A stretch of DNA of 29,140 nucleotides, taken from the NCBI GenBank assembly GCA_050694055.1, contig JBOGWX010000025.1, positions 1-29,140 of the forward strand, given 5' to 3'. Position numbers and translations under genes: made by a program. Position 1 is the stretch's first letter, and each line of letters starts with the position of its first letter. The notes under the pieces were generated by a model, which was not told the DNA's origin, searched no databases, and saw only the letters and a list, made by a program, of their open reading frames with translations. Shown piece after piece: positions 1 through 7,371 of the stretch. This DNA is from WHSV01 sp050694055. Its GTDB lineage: Bacteria; Actinomycetota; CADDZG01; WHSQ01.

Positions 1-2
1 CG

Positions 3-614
3 GTGCCGCTCGACGTCACCGACGCTCATGCGATCGAAAGCGCGCACGACGAGGTCGCCGCCGAACTCGGGCAGGTCGACGTGCTGGTGGCCAACGCAGG
101 CGGCCCTCCGCCCGGAAGCTTCGAGGAACTGGACGACGACGCCCTGCGCCACGCGTTCAACCTCACCACGGCGTCGGCCTGGAGGCTGGCTCACGCGGCG
201 TTGCCTGGCATGAAAGAACGCGGCTCCGGCGTCATCATCTTTCTCACCTCGTCCTCGACCAAGGAGGTCATCTCCGGCCTGCTCCTGTCGAACATGATGC
301 GCGCCGCCGTGGTCGGCATGGCCAAGACGATGTCAAAGGAGCTCGGCCCCCACGGCATCCGCGTGCTCTGCGTCGCGCCGGGTCGCATCGAGACCGCGCG
401 CCTGCAGTCACTCGACGAGAACAAGGCGAAGAAGACCGGCAAGTCGCGCCAAGAGGTCGCCGACGCGTTCCAGGAGACCATCCCGCTGGGTCGCTACGGG
501 CGCACGGAGGAGTTCGGCGACGTCGTCGCCTTCGCGGCGTCGGGACGAGCGAGCTACCTCACCGGCACTACGTTGATGGTCGACGGGGGCCTGACCAGCA
601 CCACCCACGCGTAG
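3..614 (+). CDS. SDR-family oxidoreductase, 5'-truncated by the window edge
   Basis: This is the C-terminal 203 residues of a classical short-chain dehydrogenase/reductase; the glycine-rich NAD(P)-binding start (TGxxxGIG) lies before the window. Visible are the VANAGG motif (NNAG equivalent), the LTSSS strand carrying the catalytic-serine region, and the C-terminal YLTGTTLMVDGG motif typical of SDR enzymes that bind NAD(P)(H). The usual YxxxK active site is not there: the aligned segment reads SNMMR, so Tyr is Ser and Lys is Arg. A recognisable SDR subgroup shares this SNxxR pattern, so it is probably a subfamily trait and not decay. The substrate cannot be told. It is convergent with the RES toxin gene, with 45 bp between the stops. 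The family call is firm; the enzymatic activity is not. Confidence 0.9.
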   Translation: MPLDVTDAHAIESAHDEVAAELGQVDVLVANAGGPPPGSFEELDDDALRHAFNLTTASAWRLAHAALPGMKERGSGVIIFLTSSSTKEVISGLLLSNMMRAAVVGMAKTMSKELGPHGIRVLCVAPGRIETARLQSLDENKAKKTGKSRQEVADAFQETIPLGRYGRTEEFGDVVAFAASGRASYLTGTTLMVDGGLTSTTHA

Positions 615-643
615 TTCGCGCGCCGGGGCTCGCCGGCCGGGGC

Positions 644-659
644 GGCTATAGCTATAGCC
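644..659. terminator. 16-bp perfect palindrome between convergent genes
   Basis: The sequence GGCTATAGCTATAGCC is perfectly self-complementary and fills the gap between the SDR stop (614) and the RES toxin stop (660-662). It could act as a bidirectional terminator or as a protein-binding site. There is no U-tract on either side, so the terminator call is weak. Confidence 0.3.
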
Positions 660-1187
660 CTAAGCGTTTGCAGCCCAATACCAATCATCGAAAGGTATTC
701 GAGTTTCGACCTGTAGGGCTTCTGTGCGGAAGAACCAAGCTAGCTCCTCACCATCTGCCGAGGGAGCCGCGCTCCGGCAAGCAATTCCGATCTCGTCAGA
801 ATCCCAGGCATCTTGACCGATCGGCCGACAGGTTGAGTGCGGAACGATGTTGCCGTCGCTCTCTCTCGGATAGGTGGGCGGTAGGCCCAATCCGACGCAT
901 CCTTCATCCGTAATCGCGTCAACATAGGCACCTGAGGGAACGTTGGTGACAACCAGTTCGGGACCTTCCGCAGGATCTAGGTCCTCAGGATTGATCGAGC
1001 TTCCAACCAGACGCCCCTCAACGTTTGCCTTTGCCACCTCGCGCGTAGCGTTCAGATAAACTATCGGGAAGGAACCAGGCGGATTCCAACGTCCCCCGGC
1101 GTTCCCTGCGTAGGATGCATCAAGAGGGTCTGCCCAAGAAGGATCAGCAACTCTGAAGTACTCCCCACCTCGCGTGACTCTTCTCAC
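660..1187 (-). CDS. RES-domain toxin (predicted NAD+-degrading)
   Basis: This 175-residue protein matches the RES toxin family, whose studied members (MbcT, Res) break down NAD+ in the cytoplasm. The expected active-site pattern is visible: Arg12 in YFRV, Arg33 in GGRWNP, Tyr44 in IVYLN, Glu50 shortly after, and a C-terminal Ser near 139 in the GIACRSA segment. The GTG start (1187-1185) directly follows the TAG stop of the antitoxin gene (1190-1188) with no gap, so translation is very likely coupled. It has no separate promoter and depends on the one upstream of the antitoxin. Length is normal for the family and no inactivating change is seen. The family and pairing are clear; NAD+ as substrate is taken from the family. 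Confidence 0.85.
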   Translation of the reverse strand: MRRVTRGGEYFRVADPSWADPLDASYAGNAGGRWNPPGSFPIVYLNATREVAKANVEGRLVGSSINPEDLDPAEGPELVVTNVPSGAYVDAITDEGCVGLGLPPTYPRESDGNIVPHSTCRPIGQDAWDSDEIGIACRSAAPSADGEELAWFFRTEALQVETRIPFDDWYWAANA

Positions 1188-2021
1188 CTATGCCGTCGAG
1201 GCCCACTCGAATCGACTGCGAGTATCGTCGAGGACCTCCAGATGCCGACCCTCGGCAATCATCTCCAAAATGGTTCGGCCTTCGAAGGCTGCTGCGGGCC
1301 GTCGGACAACAGCCGGAATCCGGGTTGCCTCGAGTTTCTGTTCGAGAACATTAACCAAGGCATCAACTGCGGCCACTTTTTCCTGACGCGCTGAAGGCAC
1401 GCCTTTCGCGTCCCAGGTATCCAGGGCCTGTCGTCGCACCCCGAACAGCCCGGCTGTCTCAGTCTTCGTCAAACCAAACGCTTCCATGATGTGTCCCAGT
1501 GGGTCCTGCCGACCACGTTCGAGTTCAGCCCACACTCGTCTGGCGAAACGGGAATAGTCGCGTCGACTGATTTCGAAGTGCGGGAAGACGGCCCATTCCT
1601 CAGGCACTTCAAGTGGTCCAAATCCTCTCAAGAACCTCCTAACTTCTGAAACAGCAAAAACTGCTGTGCCCGCCCCAGGACCGAACTTTTCAACCCAGGG
1701 TGAAAAGGGAGCCTGCAGGACGCCCTGCTCGAGGACGTCAATCACCAGTTCACTGGGCGCCCCTTTCGAATCAATGAGGAGCAGCTTCGTTCCGCGCTTC
1801 GAGACCAGGTCGGGCTCGATAGAGTGGGCGGCCTTCAGGATGCTTTGTAGCAACTGGTCATACGACGAGACAAAGAGATGAATCTCGTCGGCGTAGCCGA
1901 GTACCGCGCCCGGCATCGAGTCGGCGAGGCGCGCGACTAGATCCTCGAATACCACCGTGACTGTGCCGGCGACCTCTTCCGGCCGGCCTCGAAAGAGAAG
2001 GTCCGAAGAATCATTTCCCAT
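1188..2021 (-). CDS. Xre/MbcA/ParS-type antitoxin with an extra N-terminal domain
   Basis: Partner of the RES toxin, 277 residues from the ATG at 2021. The C-terminal third has the usual antitoxin layout: an Xre-like helix-turn-helix (about 175-205, including LTKTETAGLFGVRRQALDTW) followed by the DUF2384-type toxin-binding region (about 235-277, including FEGRTILEMIAEGRHLEVLD). Residues 1 to about 165 are extra compared with typical antitoxins of this class (about 120-160 residues) and I do not recognise them. A TTG at 2057 in the same frame is rejected as start because it is the -35 element and lies inside a tandem repeat. ATG 2021 sits 7 nt downstream of a TAGCCT -10 box with no Shine-Dalgarno, which fits a leaderless mRNA. 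It probably represses its own promoter. Confidence 0.82.
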   Translation of the reverse strand: MGNDSSDLLFRGRPEEVAGTVTVVFEDLVARLADSMPGAVLGYADEIHLFVSSYDQLLQSILKAAHSIEPDLVSKRGTKLLLIDSKGAPSELVIDVLEQGVLQAPFSPWVEKFGPGAGTAVFAVSEVRRFLRGFGPLEVPEEWAVFPHFEISRRDYSRFARRVWAELERGRQDPLGHIMEAFGLTKTETAGLFGVRRQALDTWDAKGVPSARQEKVAAVDALVNVLEQKLEATRIPAVVRRPAAAFEGRTILEMIAEGRHLEVLDDTRSRFEWASTA

Positions 2022-2028
2022 GCTCGCC

Positions 2029-2068
2029 AGGCTAGCGCAAGTGATACGCAAGCGCAAGTGATACGCAA
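2029..2068 (-). promoter_or_regulatory. Promoter and putative operator of the RES toxin-antitoxin operon
   Basis: Read on the minus strand: -35 TTGCGC (2057-2052), a 17-nt spacer, and -10 TAGCCT (2034-2029), then 7 nt to the ATG at 2021. Two perfect tandem copies of a 17-bp unit, TTGCGTATCACTTGCGC on the minus strand (2035-2051 and 2052-2068), cover the spacer and the -35. Each copy contains TTGCG twice. This is a likely binding site for the antitoxin HTH, giving autoregulation. The repeats are directly visible; the function is inferred from the family. Confidence 0.65.
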
Positions 2069-2083
2069 GCAGCTCCGCCGCGG

Positions 2084-2860
2084 TCAGGTGCCGCGTCGCG
2101 GCGCGGCCGGCGACGAGCGGCGGCCGGCCAGCCCCCTGACCGACACCACGCCGAAGCCGGCCAGCAGGCCGATCAAGAAGGTCATGAGGTAGACCCGCAC
2201 GTAGGGCGTGTCGCTCGAGGCGGGATCGACCGGTGCCGCGGCGGCGCCCGGATCCTCGGTCTCGGTTGGGCTCGGCTCGGGAGTCGAAGTCGGGGTCGGC
2301 GTAGGCGTGGGCGCCGGCTCGACCGCCGTGCCCGTCACCTTGACCTCGTAGCGCGTCTTGAACTCGCGCTTCAGGATCGGGCTGTTGCGCTCCAAGCCGA
2401 CGTTGCGGAAGAACTTCAGCGAGAAGTAGTACACCCCCGGCGCGGCGAAGAACTCTTCATCCTCGCTGAACTCACGCCCCTCGCTCCCGACCGCAGGAGT
2501 CTTGATGTTCCATTTCTTGGAGTCCGACTCACCGTCGAAACCCTCGAGCTCGTTGAGCGACCAGCGGTCCCGCAGCGAGCTGTAGACCTGGAGCTGCGCG
2601 ATGGCCCACGCGTCGCTCCCCGCATTGCTCCGGCCCAGCATCTGTGCGGTCACCTCGAGCGCCTGACCCTCGGCCAGCTCGACCCCGTACAACAACTCTT
2701 CGGTCATGCGGATGGTGTCCGAGTAGCTCCCCTCGGCCAGCACCGGCGCATCGGTGAAGCTCCCCCCGCCTTCGACGGGAGTGGCCCTCTGAGCGGCCGC
2801 CGGCGGCGCGGCCACGGCAACCAGCAGGAGCGAGCAGAGCAGAACCGCCGCTCTCCTCAT
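2084..2860 (-). CDS. Secreted, C-terminally anchored protein paired with the vWA protein
   Basis: A 258-residue protein of unknown function. It has a clear signal peptide (MRRAAVLLCSLLLVAVAA, cleavage near AAAQ), an extracellular beta-rich domain (about 30-175), a Pro/Thr/Ser-rich wall-spanning linker with TPTPTPT runs (about 180-205), and a C-terminal membrane helix (about 223-245) followed by an Arg-rich tail. The ELAEGQAL segment near residue 60 is shared with the upstream vWA protein, including 26 identical nucleotides, so the two contain related domains. Its ATG overlaps the vWA stop by four bases (ATGA, 2857-2860). It is last in the Flp-TadG-vWA group and probably acts at the cell surface with the vWA protein. 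Confidence 0.75.
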   Translation of the reverse strand: MRRAAVLLCSLLLVAVAAPPAAAQRATPVEGGGSFTDAPVLAEGSYSDTIRMTEELLYGVELAEGQALEVTAQMLGRSNAGSDAWAIAQLQVYSSLRDRWSLNELEGFDGESDSKKWNIKTPAVGSEGREFSEDEEFFAAPGVYYFSLKFFRNVGLERNSPILKREFKTRYEVKVTGTAVEPAPTPTPTPTSTPEPSPTETEDPGAAAAPVDPASSDTPYVRVYLMTFLIGLLAGFGVVSVRGLAGRRSSPAAPRRGT

Positions 2861-4188
2861 CTGCCGCCCACCAGCTTGCGCCCGCCGAGCGCCCCCAGCG
2901 CGGCACCCAGAAGGCCAAAGGCCAGCCCCCCGAGAGTGAGCATGAGCGTATTGCCGCCCGAGGTGCCGTCGGGGATCGCCGAGGTCGGATCATCGTCCTC
3001 GTCGCCTGGGGGATCGGGCTCCTCCGTGGGAGAAGGGGTCACCGGGTCACCGGTGACCTCGACGACCATCTCGATCGGATACTCGTCGTCCGCTTCACCC
3101 CGTGAATCGAGCGCAACGGTCAGGTAGTAAGTGCCGGCCTCGTGCATGCGGTCGTCGCTCGAGGCCGGCCCTACGGTGGCCGACTGGACCCCTATCGACT
3201 CGAGGTTTCCTCCGGTGGCGACCGAGGCGTTGTCGGCGATGAACTCCTCTGTGGGACTCTCCAGAGTCAGGTACAGGATGCCGAGGAAGTCGATCGTGCC
3301 GACCGACGTGACCGCCGCCCCCAGCGCCTGACCCTCGGCCAGCTCGACGGCGTAGTGGAGCTCGTCGCCGGGCGAGATGGAGTCGGTGAACTGGCCGGAT
3401 TCGAGCGTCGGTGCGCTTGCGGTCGAGCTGCCGCCGGTCACCGCCGTGCCGGTCGTCTCGAAGGTGCGCAGCGCGCGCAGCGACAAGCGTGAGAGCTGGT
3501 CGGAGAGCTCGGCCGAGGAACCGGCGTCGAAGTAGCTTCCCTCGGCCACGCGCGCGATGCACTGGAGTTCTTTGCGGGCGCGTGGGTCGACCTGGAAACC
3601 GACGGTGTCGATGCGGAGGTCGACCCCCTGTTGGGTGAGCCGTTTGGCGACCTTGCACGGCGGGGGCGGGGCGCAGGTGTCGATGCCGTCGGACACGAGC
3701 ACGATGGTTCGCTTGCCCTCGGCCGGAAGATCCCTGGCCCCCTGCTGCAGGGACAGCCCGATCGGGGTGAAGCCCTTGGCGTCGTACGACCGGATGCGCT
3801 GCTTCATGCCGCCGCGCTCGAGGGGGCCGACCGGCACGATGAGCTCGGTGTCCTTGCAGCCCCGGCGCTCGTTCGTGTTGGGGATGCGGTGGCCGTACAC
3901 GCGCAGGCCCACCAGGGTGTCGTTCGGCAGCGCGTCGACCACCCCGTTCAGCGCCGACTTCGCGGCCTGGATCTTGGTGCCCCCGGCTCCGTCGCTCGCG
4001 TTCATCGACCCCGAGGAGTCCATGATCAGAAGCAGCGCCGGAGCGGCCTCGTCGTCGTCTTCCTGCGCCCGCGCGTGGGTTGCGCCGGCGAACGCCACCG
4101 AGAGGATCAACAGGACGGCGACGAAGATCCCCCGTGGGAGTTGGGGCGCCGCGCCGGTGAGGTGCGCAGCCACAGAACGCGCTCTCAT
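2857..4188 (-). CDS. Membrane-anchored von Willebrand factor A domain protein
   Basis: From the ATG at 4188 this is 443 residues: a signal peptide or anchor (about 20-42, ending ARAQ), then a vWA domain (about 50-240). The metal-ion-dependent adhesion site is complete: DSSGS at 57-61, the Thr in KGFTPIG, and the Asp in VSDGID. A second beta-rich domain follows (about 265-385, with ELHYAVELAEGQAL), then a Pro/Asp-rich linker and a C-terminal membrane helix before a short basic end. The frame is open to 4281, but that extension overlaps the upstream gene's end, so 4188 (31 bp after that stop) is preferred. vWA proteins in Tad loci often help adhesion or assembly at the surface; that role here is inferred. 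Confidence 0.82.
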   Translation of the reverse strand: MRARSVAAHLTGAAPQLPRGIFVAVLLILSVAFAGATHARAQEDDDEAAPALLLIMDSSGSMNASDGAGGTKIQAAKSALNGVVDALPNDTLVGLRVYGHRIPNTNERRGCKDTELIVPVGPLERGGMKQRIRSYDAKGFTPIGLSLQQGARDLPAEGKRTIVLVSDGIDTCAPPPPCKVAKRLTQQGVDLRIDTVGFQVDPRARKELQCIARVAEGSYFDAGSSAELSDQLSRLSLRALRTFETTGTAVTGGSSTASAPTLESGQFTDSISPGDELHYAVELAEGQALGAAVTSVGTIDFLGILYLTLESPTEEFIADNASVATGGNLESIGVQSATVGPASSDDRMHEAGTYYLTVALDSRGEADDEYPIEMVVEVTGDPVTPSPTEEPDPPGDEDDDPTSAIPDGTSGGNTLMLTLGGLAFGLLGAALGALGGRKLVGGR

Positions 4189-4219
4189 CGAGTGCGACCC
4201 TACCCCTGGGCGGGGATAA

Positions 4220-5122
4220 CTAGTCCTCAACCGGGACGAAGTGAATCTCGAAGACCGACGGGCCGTAAGCGCCGCCGGCAAAGTCGGTGCCGATCAACCC
4301 GGGACGGGCTCCCCCCAGGTCGATGTGGAGGTGGTCGAAATGACCCGCCGAACGCCAGATGATCCCGAAACCCATCTCTCCCAGGTGTGGGATGAGGGGG
4401 TCGATGGCCGCCATCTCGCCCGCGCTCTGTCCTGCGCCGTAGTTCACGTCGATCGCCCCGTTGCGATAGTGCCACGAGCCCGTGGTGTGGACGGGTGCGA
4501 CGCCACCGAACGCGGGGTGCTCGCCGACCTGGAAGCCGAAGCCTTGCAGGAAACGCCCCAGGGCGACGACGTCCAGCGGCTGGTCGGCGAACTCCTCTTT
4601 GAAGGCCTTCCACTCGTCCCCCGGGATGCGGCCGTTCCCGCTGCCGGCCGTGCCGCCTCCGGGAACGCCGTTGCTCAGGACGAGGGGCTGGGCGTCGAGC
4701 TCGGCGCGCGCCCGCTCCGCCCCCTCGAAGTCCTCCGCCTCGACCGGTGCCGCGGCCTCACCCAGCTTCTCCTCGGTTACCACCGCGACCTGCACCTCGA
4801 GCCCATCGCGCTCGCACGAGGTAACGACCGAGTCGTTGCGGGATGCGTAGTCGCTCGCCGCCGCGCAGACCTGCGCGTCGATCACCAAGGCCAGATCCGA
4901 GTACCCGAGGCGCCCGGCCATAGCGACGAGCTGCGCGCGCAGGTTCTTGGCCGCCGCCAGCGCCGCCGCATCCGCGCCCGTCTGGGCCGTAGCGGACAGT
5001 CCCGAAGCCCTGCCGACTTGAAAGAGCATGGCTCCCGCCGCGAGCAGCGCGGTGAACAGCAGGAGGAGGACAGGCATGACCTGTCCTCCTTCGCTTCGAG
5101 TCCTAAGCGAGCCGAGAGCCAT
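4220..5122 (-). CDS. TadG-like protein fused to an M15-like zinc peptidase domain
   Basis: A 300-residue protein. The N-terminus holds the TadE/TadG-type motif EGGQV followed by a hydrophobic helix and the ATAQTGADAAALAAA segment typical of TadG-like proteins. The C-terminal domain (about 165-300) has the zinc-ligand pattern of peptidase family M15: SWHYRNGAID (His218, Asp225) and DHLHID (His264/His266). Such domains cut peptide bonds in peptidoglycan. ATG 5122 is chosen, 8 nt after the Flp stop, because it keeps EGGQV. ATG 5077 follows an AGGAGG, but that is the codons of EGGQ. Longer frames to 5485 run antisense-like through the pilin and are rejected. The fusion suggests a minor pilin that also opens the wall. 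Confidence 0.75.
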   Translation of the reverse strand: MALGSLRTRSEGGQVMPVLLLLFTALLAAGAMLFQVGRASGLSATAQTGADAAALAAAKNLRAQLVAMAGRLGYSDLALVIDAQVCAAASDYASRNDSVVTSCERDGLEVQVAVVTEEKLGEAAAPVEAEDFEGAERARAELDAQPLVLSNGVPGGGTAGSGNGRIPGDEWKAFKEEFADQPLDVVALGRFLQGFGFQVGEHPAFGGVAPVHTTGSWHYRNGAIDVNYGAGQSAGEMAAIDPLIPHLGEMGFGIIWRSAGHFDHLHIDLGGARPGLIGTDFAGGAYGPSVFEIHFVPVED

Positions 5123-5130
5123 GCGGCGGT

Positions 5131-5346
5131 CTAGGAATCGGTGCCGATCGAGCTGATGAGGTCGGTGATCCGAGCGACGATGGAGTCGCCGATGGTCTCG
5201 TTGGCGGCGAAGATGATGCCGACCACGGCCGCGACGAAGGCGAGGATGCCGACGTACTCCGCGGCGCCCTGGCCCTCCTCGTTCGCCAGCGTGTCCTGCG
5301 CACGGTTCTCGAGAGCAACGTAGGTGCGAATCGCCAGATCCTTCAT
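5131..5346 (-). CDS. flp: Flp/Fap-type major pilin
   Basis: A 71-residue class III signal-peptide pilin. After a short charged leader comes GQGAAEYVGILAFVAAVVG, the Flp hallmark with the conserved Glu30-Tyr31 pair starting the hydrophobic helix. By analogy with Flp1 of Aggregatibacter, the prepilin peptidase should cut after Gly25, leaving a mature pilin of about 46 residues. The start has an excellent Shine-Dalgarno (GGAGGAGGAG), fitting a highly expressed structural gene. It is first in its own transcription group, with a CRP-like site 59-74 nt upstream of the ATG and a terminator-like hairpin separating it from the main tad operon. No prepilin peptidase gene is in the window. Confidence 0.93.
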   Translation of the reverse strand: MKDLAIRTYVALENRAQDTLANEEGQGAAEYVGILAFVAAVVGIIFAANETIGDSIVARITDLISSIGTDS

Positions 5347-5404
5347 CGCCTTCTCCTCCTCCTGGGCCGCCGCCCGTCAGTCCTTGCTCTGCACGAATTT
5401 CCGC

Positions 5405-5420
5405 TGTGACAAGGTTCACG
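5405..5420. promoter_or_regulatory. CRP/GlxR-like binding site upstream of flp
   Basis: TGTGACAAGGTTCACG matches the cAMP-receptor-protein consensus TGTGA-N6-TCACA at 9 of 10 conserved positions. It lies 59 to 74 nt upstream of the pilin start, in the intergenic stretch between the regulator gene and flp. A TAACGT box on the minus strand (5423-5418) overlaps it, so if that is the -10 the site would repress. Actinobacterial CRP/GlxR proteins use the same half-sites. No crp gene is in the window. Confidence 0.45.
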
Positions 5421-5477
5421 TTAGGGGTCGGAGGCGCAGGCTTCGAGGGTCCCCGGGCCCAACTTGCGCTCTGGGCC

Positions 5478-5499
5478 GGGCCCACTAGCGCGTGGGCCC
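5478..5499 (-). terminator. Hairpin after the tad operon's regulator gene
   Basis: GGGCCCAC and GTGGGCCC form a perfect 8-bp GC-rich stem with a 6-nt loop, 20 nt beyond the response-regulator stop. No clear U-tract follows. It probably ends the long tad transcript and separates it from the flp promoter. Confidence 0.45.
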
Positions 5500-5518
5500 C
5501 CTCGGGCCCCGCCTGCGC

Positions 5519-6163
5519 TCAGGCACCGTCATCCCTCCGGGCCACGCCGAGGTGGGCGGCGATGGCCTCGGCCCGGTTGCCGACCGCCAGCTTGGCGTAG
5601 ATGCGATTGATGTGGTTCTTGACGGTCTTCTCGCTGATGAACAGCTCCGCGGCGATGGCGCCGTTGGAGCGCCCCTGAGCCAGGAGGTTCATGACCTCCG
5701 ACTCCCGTTCGGTGAGGCCCGCGGGGCCCTCCTCGGGCGGCGCGGCGGCACCTTGCTTGAGCGCCTCGAAGACGACCGACACGACCGAGGGCGAGATCAC
5801 GTTGTGGCCGCGCGCGAGGTCCTTCACCGCCCGCTCGAGCTCGTCCGGCGTGAAGCGCCCGTGCACCATGTAGCCCGAGGCGCCGGCCCTGATGGCGCCG
5901 GACACGCGCTCCTCGTCCTCGGCGTAGGTGAGCATCATGACCTTCGCCAGCTTGCTCAGGGGCCGCGCGGCGGCGATGCCGTCCATGACCGGCATGCGCA
6001 CGTCGAGTAGGACCACGTCGGGCGCGCACCGCTTGGCCAGCGCAATGGCCTCCTTGCCGGTGCCGGCCTCCCCTACCACCTCGATGCAGTCGGCGACCTC
6101 CAGCAGGCTGACCACACCCCGCCTCAGAACTGCGTTGTCGTCGACGACCAGGACGCGCGTCAC
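5519..6163 (-). CDS. NarL/LuxR-type response regulator
   Basis: A 214-residue two-component regulator. The receiver domain (1-120) has the acidic pair Asp8-Asp9, the phosphoacceptor Asp54 in VVLLDVRMP, and the conserved Thr and Lys regions. The C-terminal LuxR-type HTH (about 148-210) includes LTERESEVMNLLAQG and SEKTVKNHINRIYAKL. The start is GTG 6163, overlapping the kinase stop by four bases (GTGA), so kinase and regulator are co-translated partners. The pair is the last part of the tad operon, which suggests that it controls pilus genes, possibly flp, whose promoter region begins just beyond this gene. The signal is unknown. Confidence 0.93.
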   Translation of the reverse strand: MTRVLVVDDNAVLRRGVVSLLEVADCIEVVGEAGTGKEAIALAKRCAPDVVLLDVRMPVMDGIAAARPLSKLAKVMMLTYAEDEERVSGAIRAGASGYMVHGRFTPDELERAVKDLARGHNVISPSVVSVVFEALKQGAAAPPEEGPAGLTERESEVMNLLAQGRSNGAIAAELFISEKTVKNHINRIYAKLAVGNRAEAIAAHLGVARRDDGA

Positions 6164-7371
6164 CGGCGGCCCACTTCCCGTTCGCCCGAGGTCTTCTCCC
6201 GCGGGACGATCACCCGGAGCCTCGACCCCTCACCGGCCTCCGAGCTCACCTCGAGACGCCCCGAGATGCGCTCCGCGCGTTCGGCCATGCCGATGATCCC
6301 GAAGTGGCCGCCCCCGCGCAGCTCGCCGATGTCGTCGGGCACCTCGAAGCCGCGCCCGTCATCGGACACCTCGAGCAGGATGGCGCGCTCGTTGCCGTCG
6401 AGGAGGACACGGACCTTGTCTGCCTCCGCGTGGTGTTCGATGTTGCGCAGCGATTCCCTGAGGATGGAGAACAGCTCCCAGCGCGTCTCGGGCAACGCAT
6501 CGCAGTTCTCATCGGCGTCGCACACCGCGGATATGCCCGAGCGCTCCGACCAGCTCGACAGGTAGCTGCACACGGCCGTCCCGAGCGCCACGTCGAGCAT
6601 GTCCGCTCGCATGTCCACCAGCAGCTCACGAGCTTCCGCCGAGGCCAGCTTCGCAGCCTCGGCAACTCGATGCGCCTCGGTGACCGCGCGCTCGGGATCC
6701 CGCTGCACCCACCGGGGCAGCACCGCGGCGGACAGCGAGAGACCTTGGATGGTCTTAGCGAGCGAGTCGTGCATCTCACGAGCGAGCCGCGCCCGTTCGC
6801 GTTCGATGACCGCGGAGCGCTCCGCCTCGGCGAGCTTGGCCTCGATGCGGGACTGCCGGTCGAGCAGGTTCCTCACCGCCGCGCCGCCGGCGGCGCAGAG
6901 TGGGTACAGAGCCGGAAGCCCGACGATCATCTGCCAGGTCTCGACTTCGCCGACCCCCGAGCGCAGGTAGAGCCCCGCCCAGTAGAAGGCGAGGATGGCG
7001 ACCGACAAGATGCCCGCGCCGGTCCACCCGTACAGCACGCCCGCGAGGAGCGCGGTCCCGAGGGTGAAGTAGAAGAACGGGGTGTCGGGTCCCGTGATCG
7101 TGAGGATGCCCATCGCGATGAAGAGATCGCACACAAGGTAGCTCGGGTGCCGCAGGAGGAGGGGGCCGTAGCGATCCCAGAAGAGAATCGGCAGAGCCGA
7201 TGCCGCCCCGGCGATGCAGAGAAAGCCGAGCAACACCCCGAAGTCGTCGATTCGGAACGGAATCCAAACCACGACGACCGTCAGCGCGAGGAGCCGGAAG
7301 TTGAAGATGAGACGCGCGAGCGCGCTGACTCGACCCATCGAGACCCCGGCGGTGCGCTCGAGCTCAAGCAC
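6160..7371 (-). CDS. NarL-family sensor histidine kinase (HisKA_3)
   Basis: About 403 residues. The N-terminal half has five or six membrane helices (about 22-165) with little outside the membrane, so it probably senses something in or near the bilayer. A coiled-coil linker leads to the HisKA_3 dimerisation helix with phosphoacceptor His201 in REMHDSLAKTIQGL. The ATPase domain has the N-box ESLRNIEHHA, the DDGRGF G1 box and GHFGIIGMAERA. The GTG at 7371 overlaps the TadC stop by 8 nt and has a GGAAG about 8 nt upstream; ATG 7338 is an alternative that loses 11 residues. Cognate partner of the regulator just downstream. Confidence 0.9.
   Translation of the reverse strand: MLELERTAGVSMGRVSALARLIFNFRLLALTVVVVWIPFRIDDFGVLLGFLCIAGAASALPILFWDRYGPLLLRHPSYLVCDLFIAMGILTITGPDTPFFYFTLGTALLAGVLYGWTGAGILSVAILAFYWAGLYLRSGVGEVETWQMIVGLPALYPLCAAGGAAVRNLLDRQSRIEAKLAEAERSAVIERERARLAREMHDSLAKTIQGLSLSAAVLPRWVQRDPERAVTEAHRVAEAAKLASAEARELLVDMRADMLDVALGTAVCSYLSSWSERSGISAVCDADENCDALPETRWELFSILRESLRNIEHHAEADKVRVLLDGNERAILLEVSDDGRGFEVPDDIGELRGGGHFGIIGMAERAERISGRLEVSSEAGEGSRLRVIVPREKTSGEREVGRR

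Noticed and set aside
2022..2057. TTG 2057 as start of the antitoxin
   Set aside because: It falls in the -35 box and the tandem repeat; ATG 2021 has a -10 at leaderless distance.
5123..5485. N-terminal extension of the TadG-M15 frame through the Flp gene
   Set aside because: The extra residues are an Arg/His/Gly-rich out-of-frame reading of the pilin and its leader.
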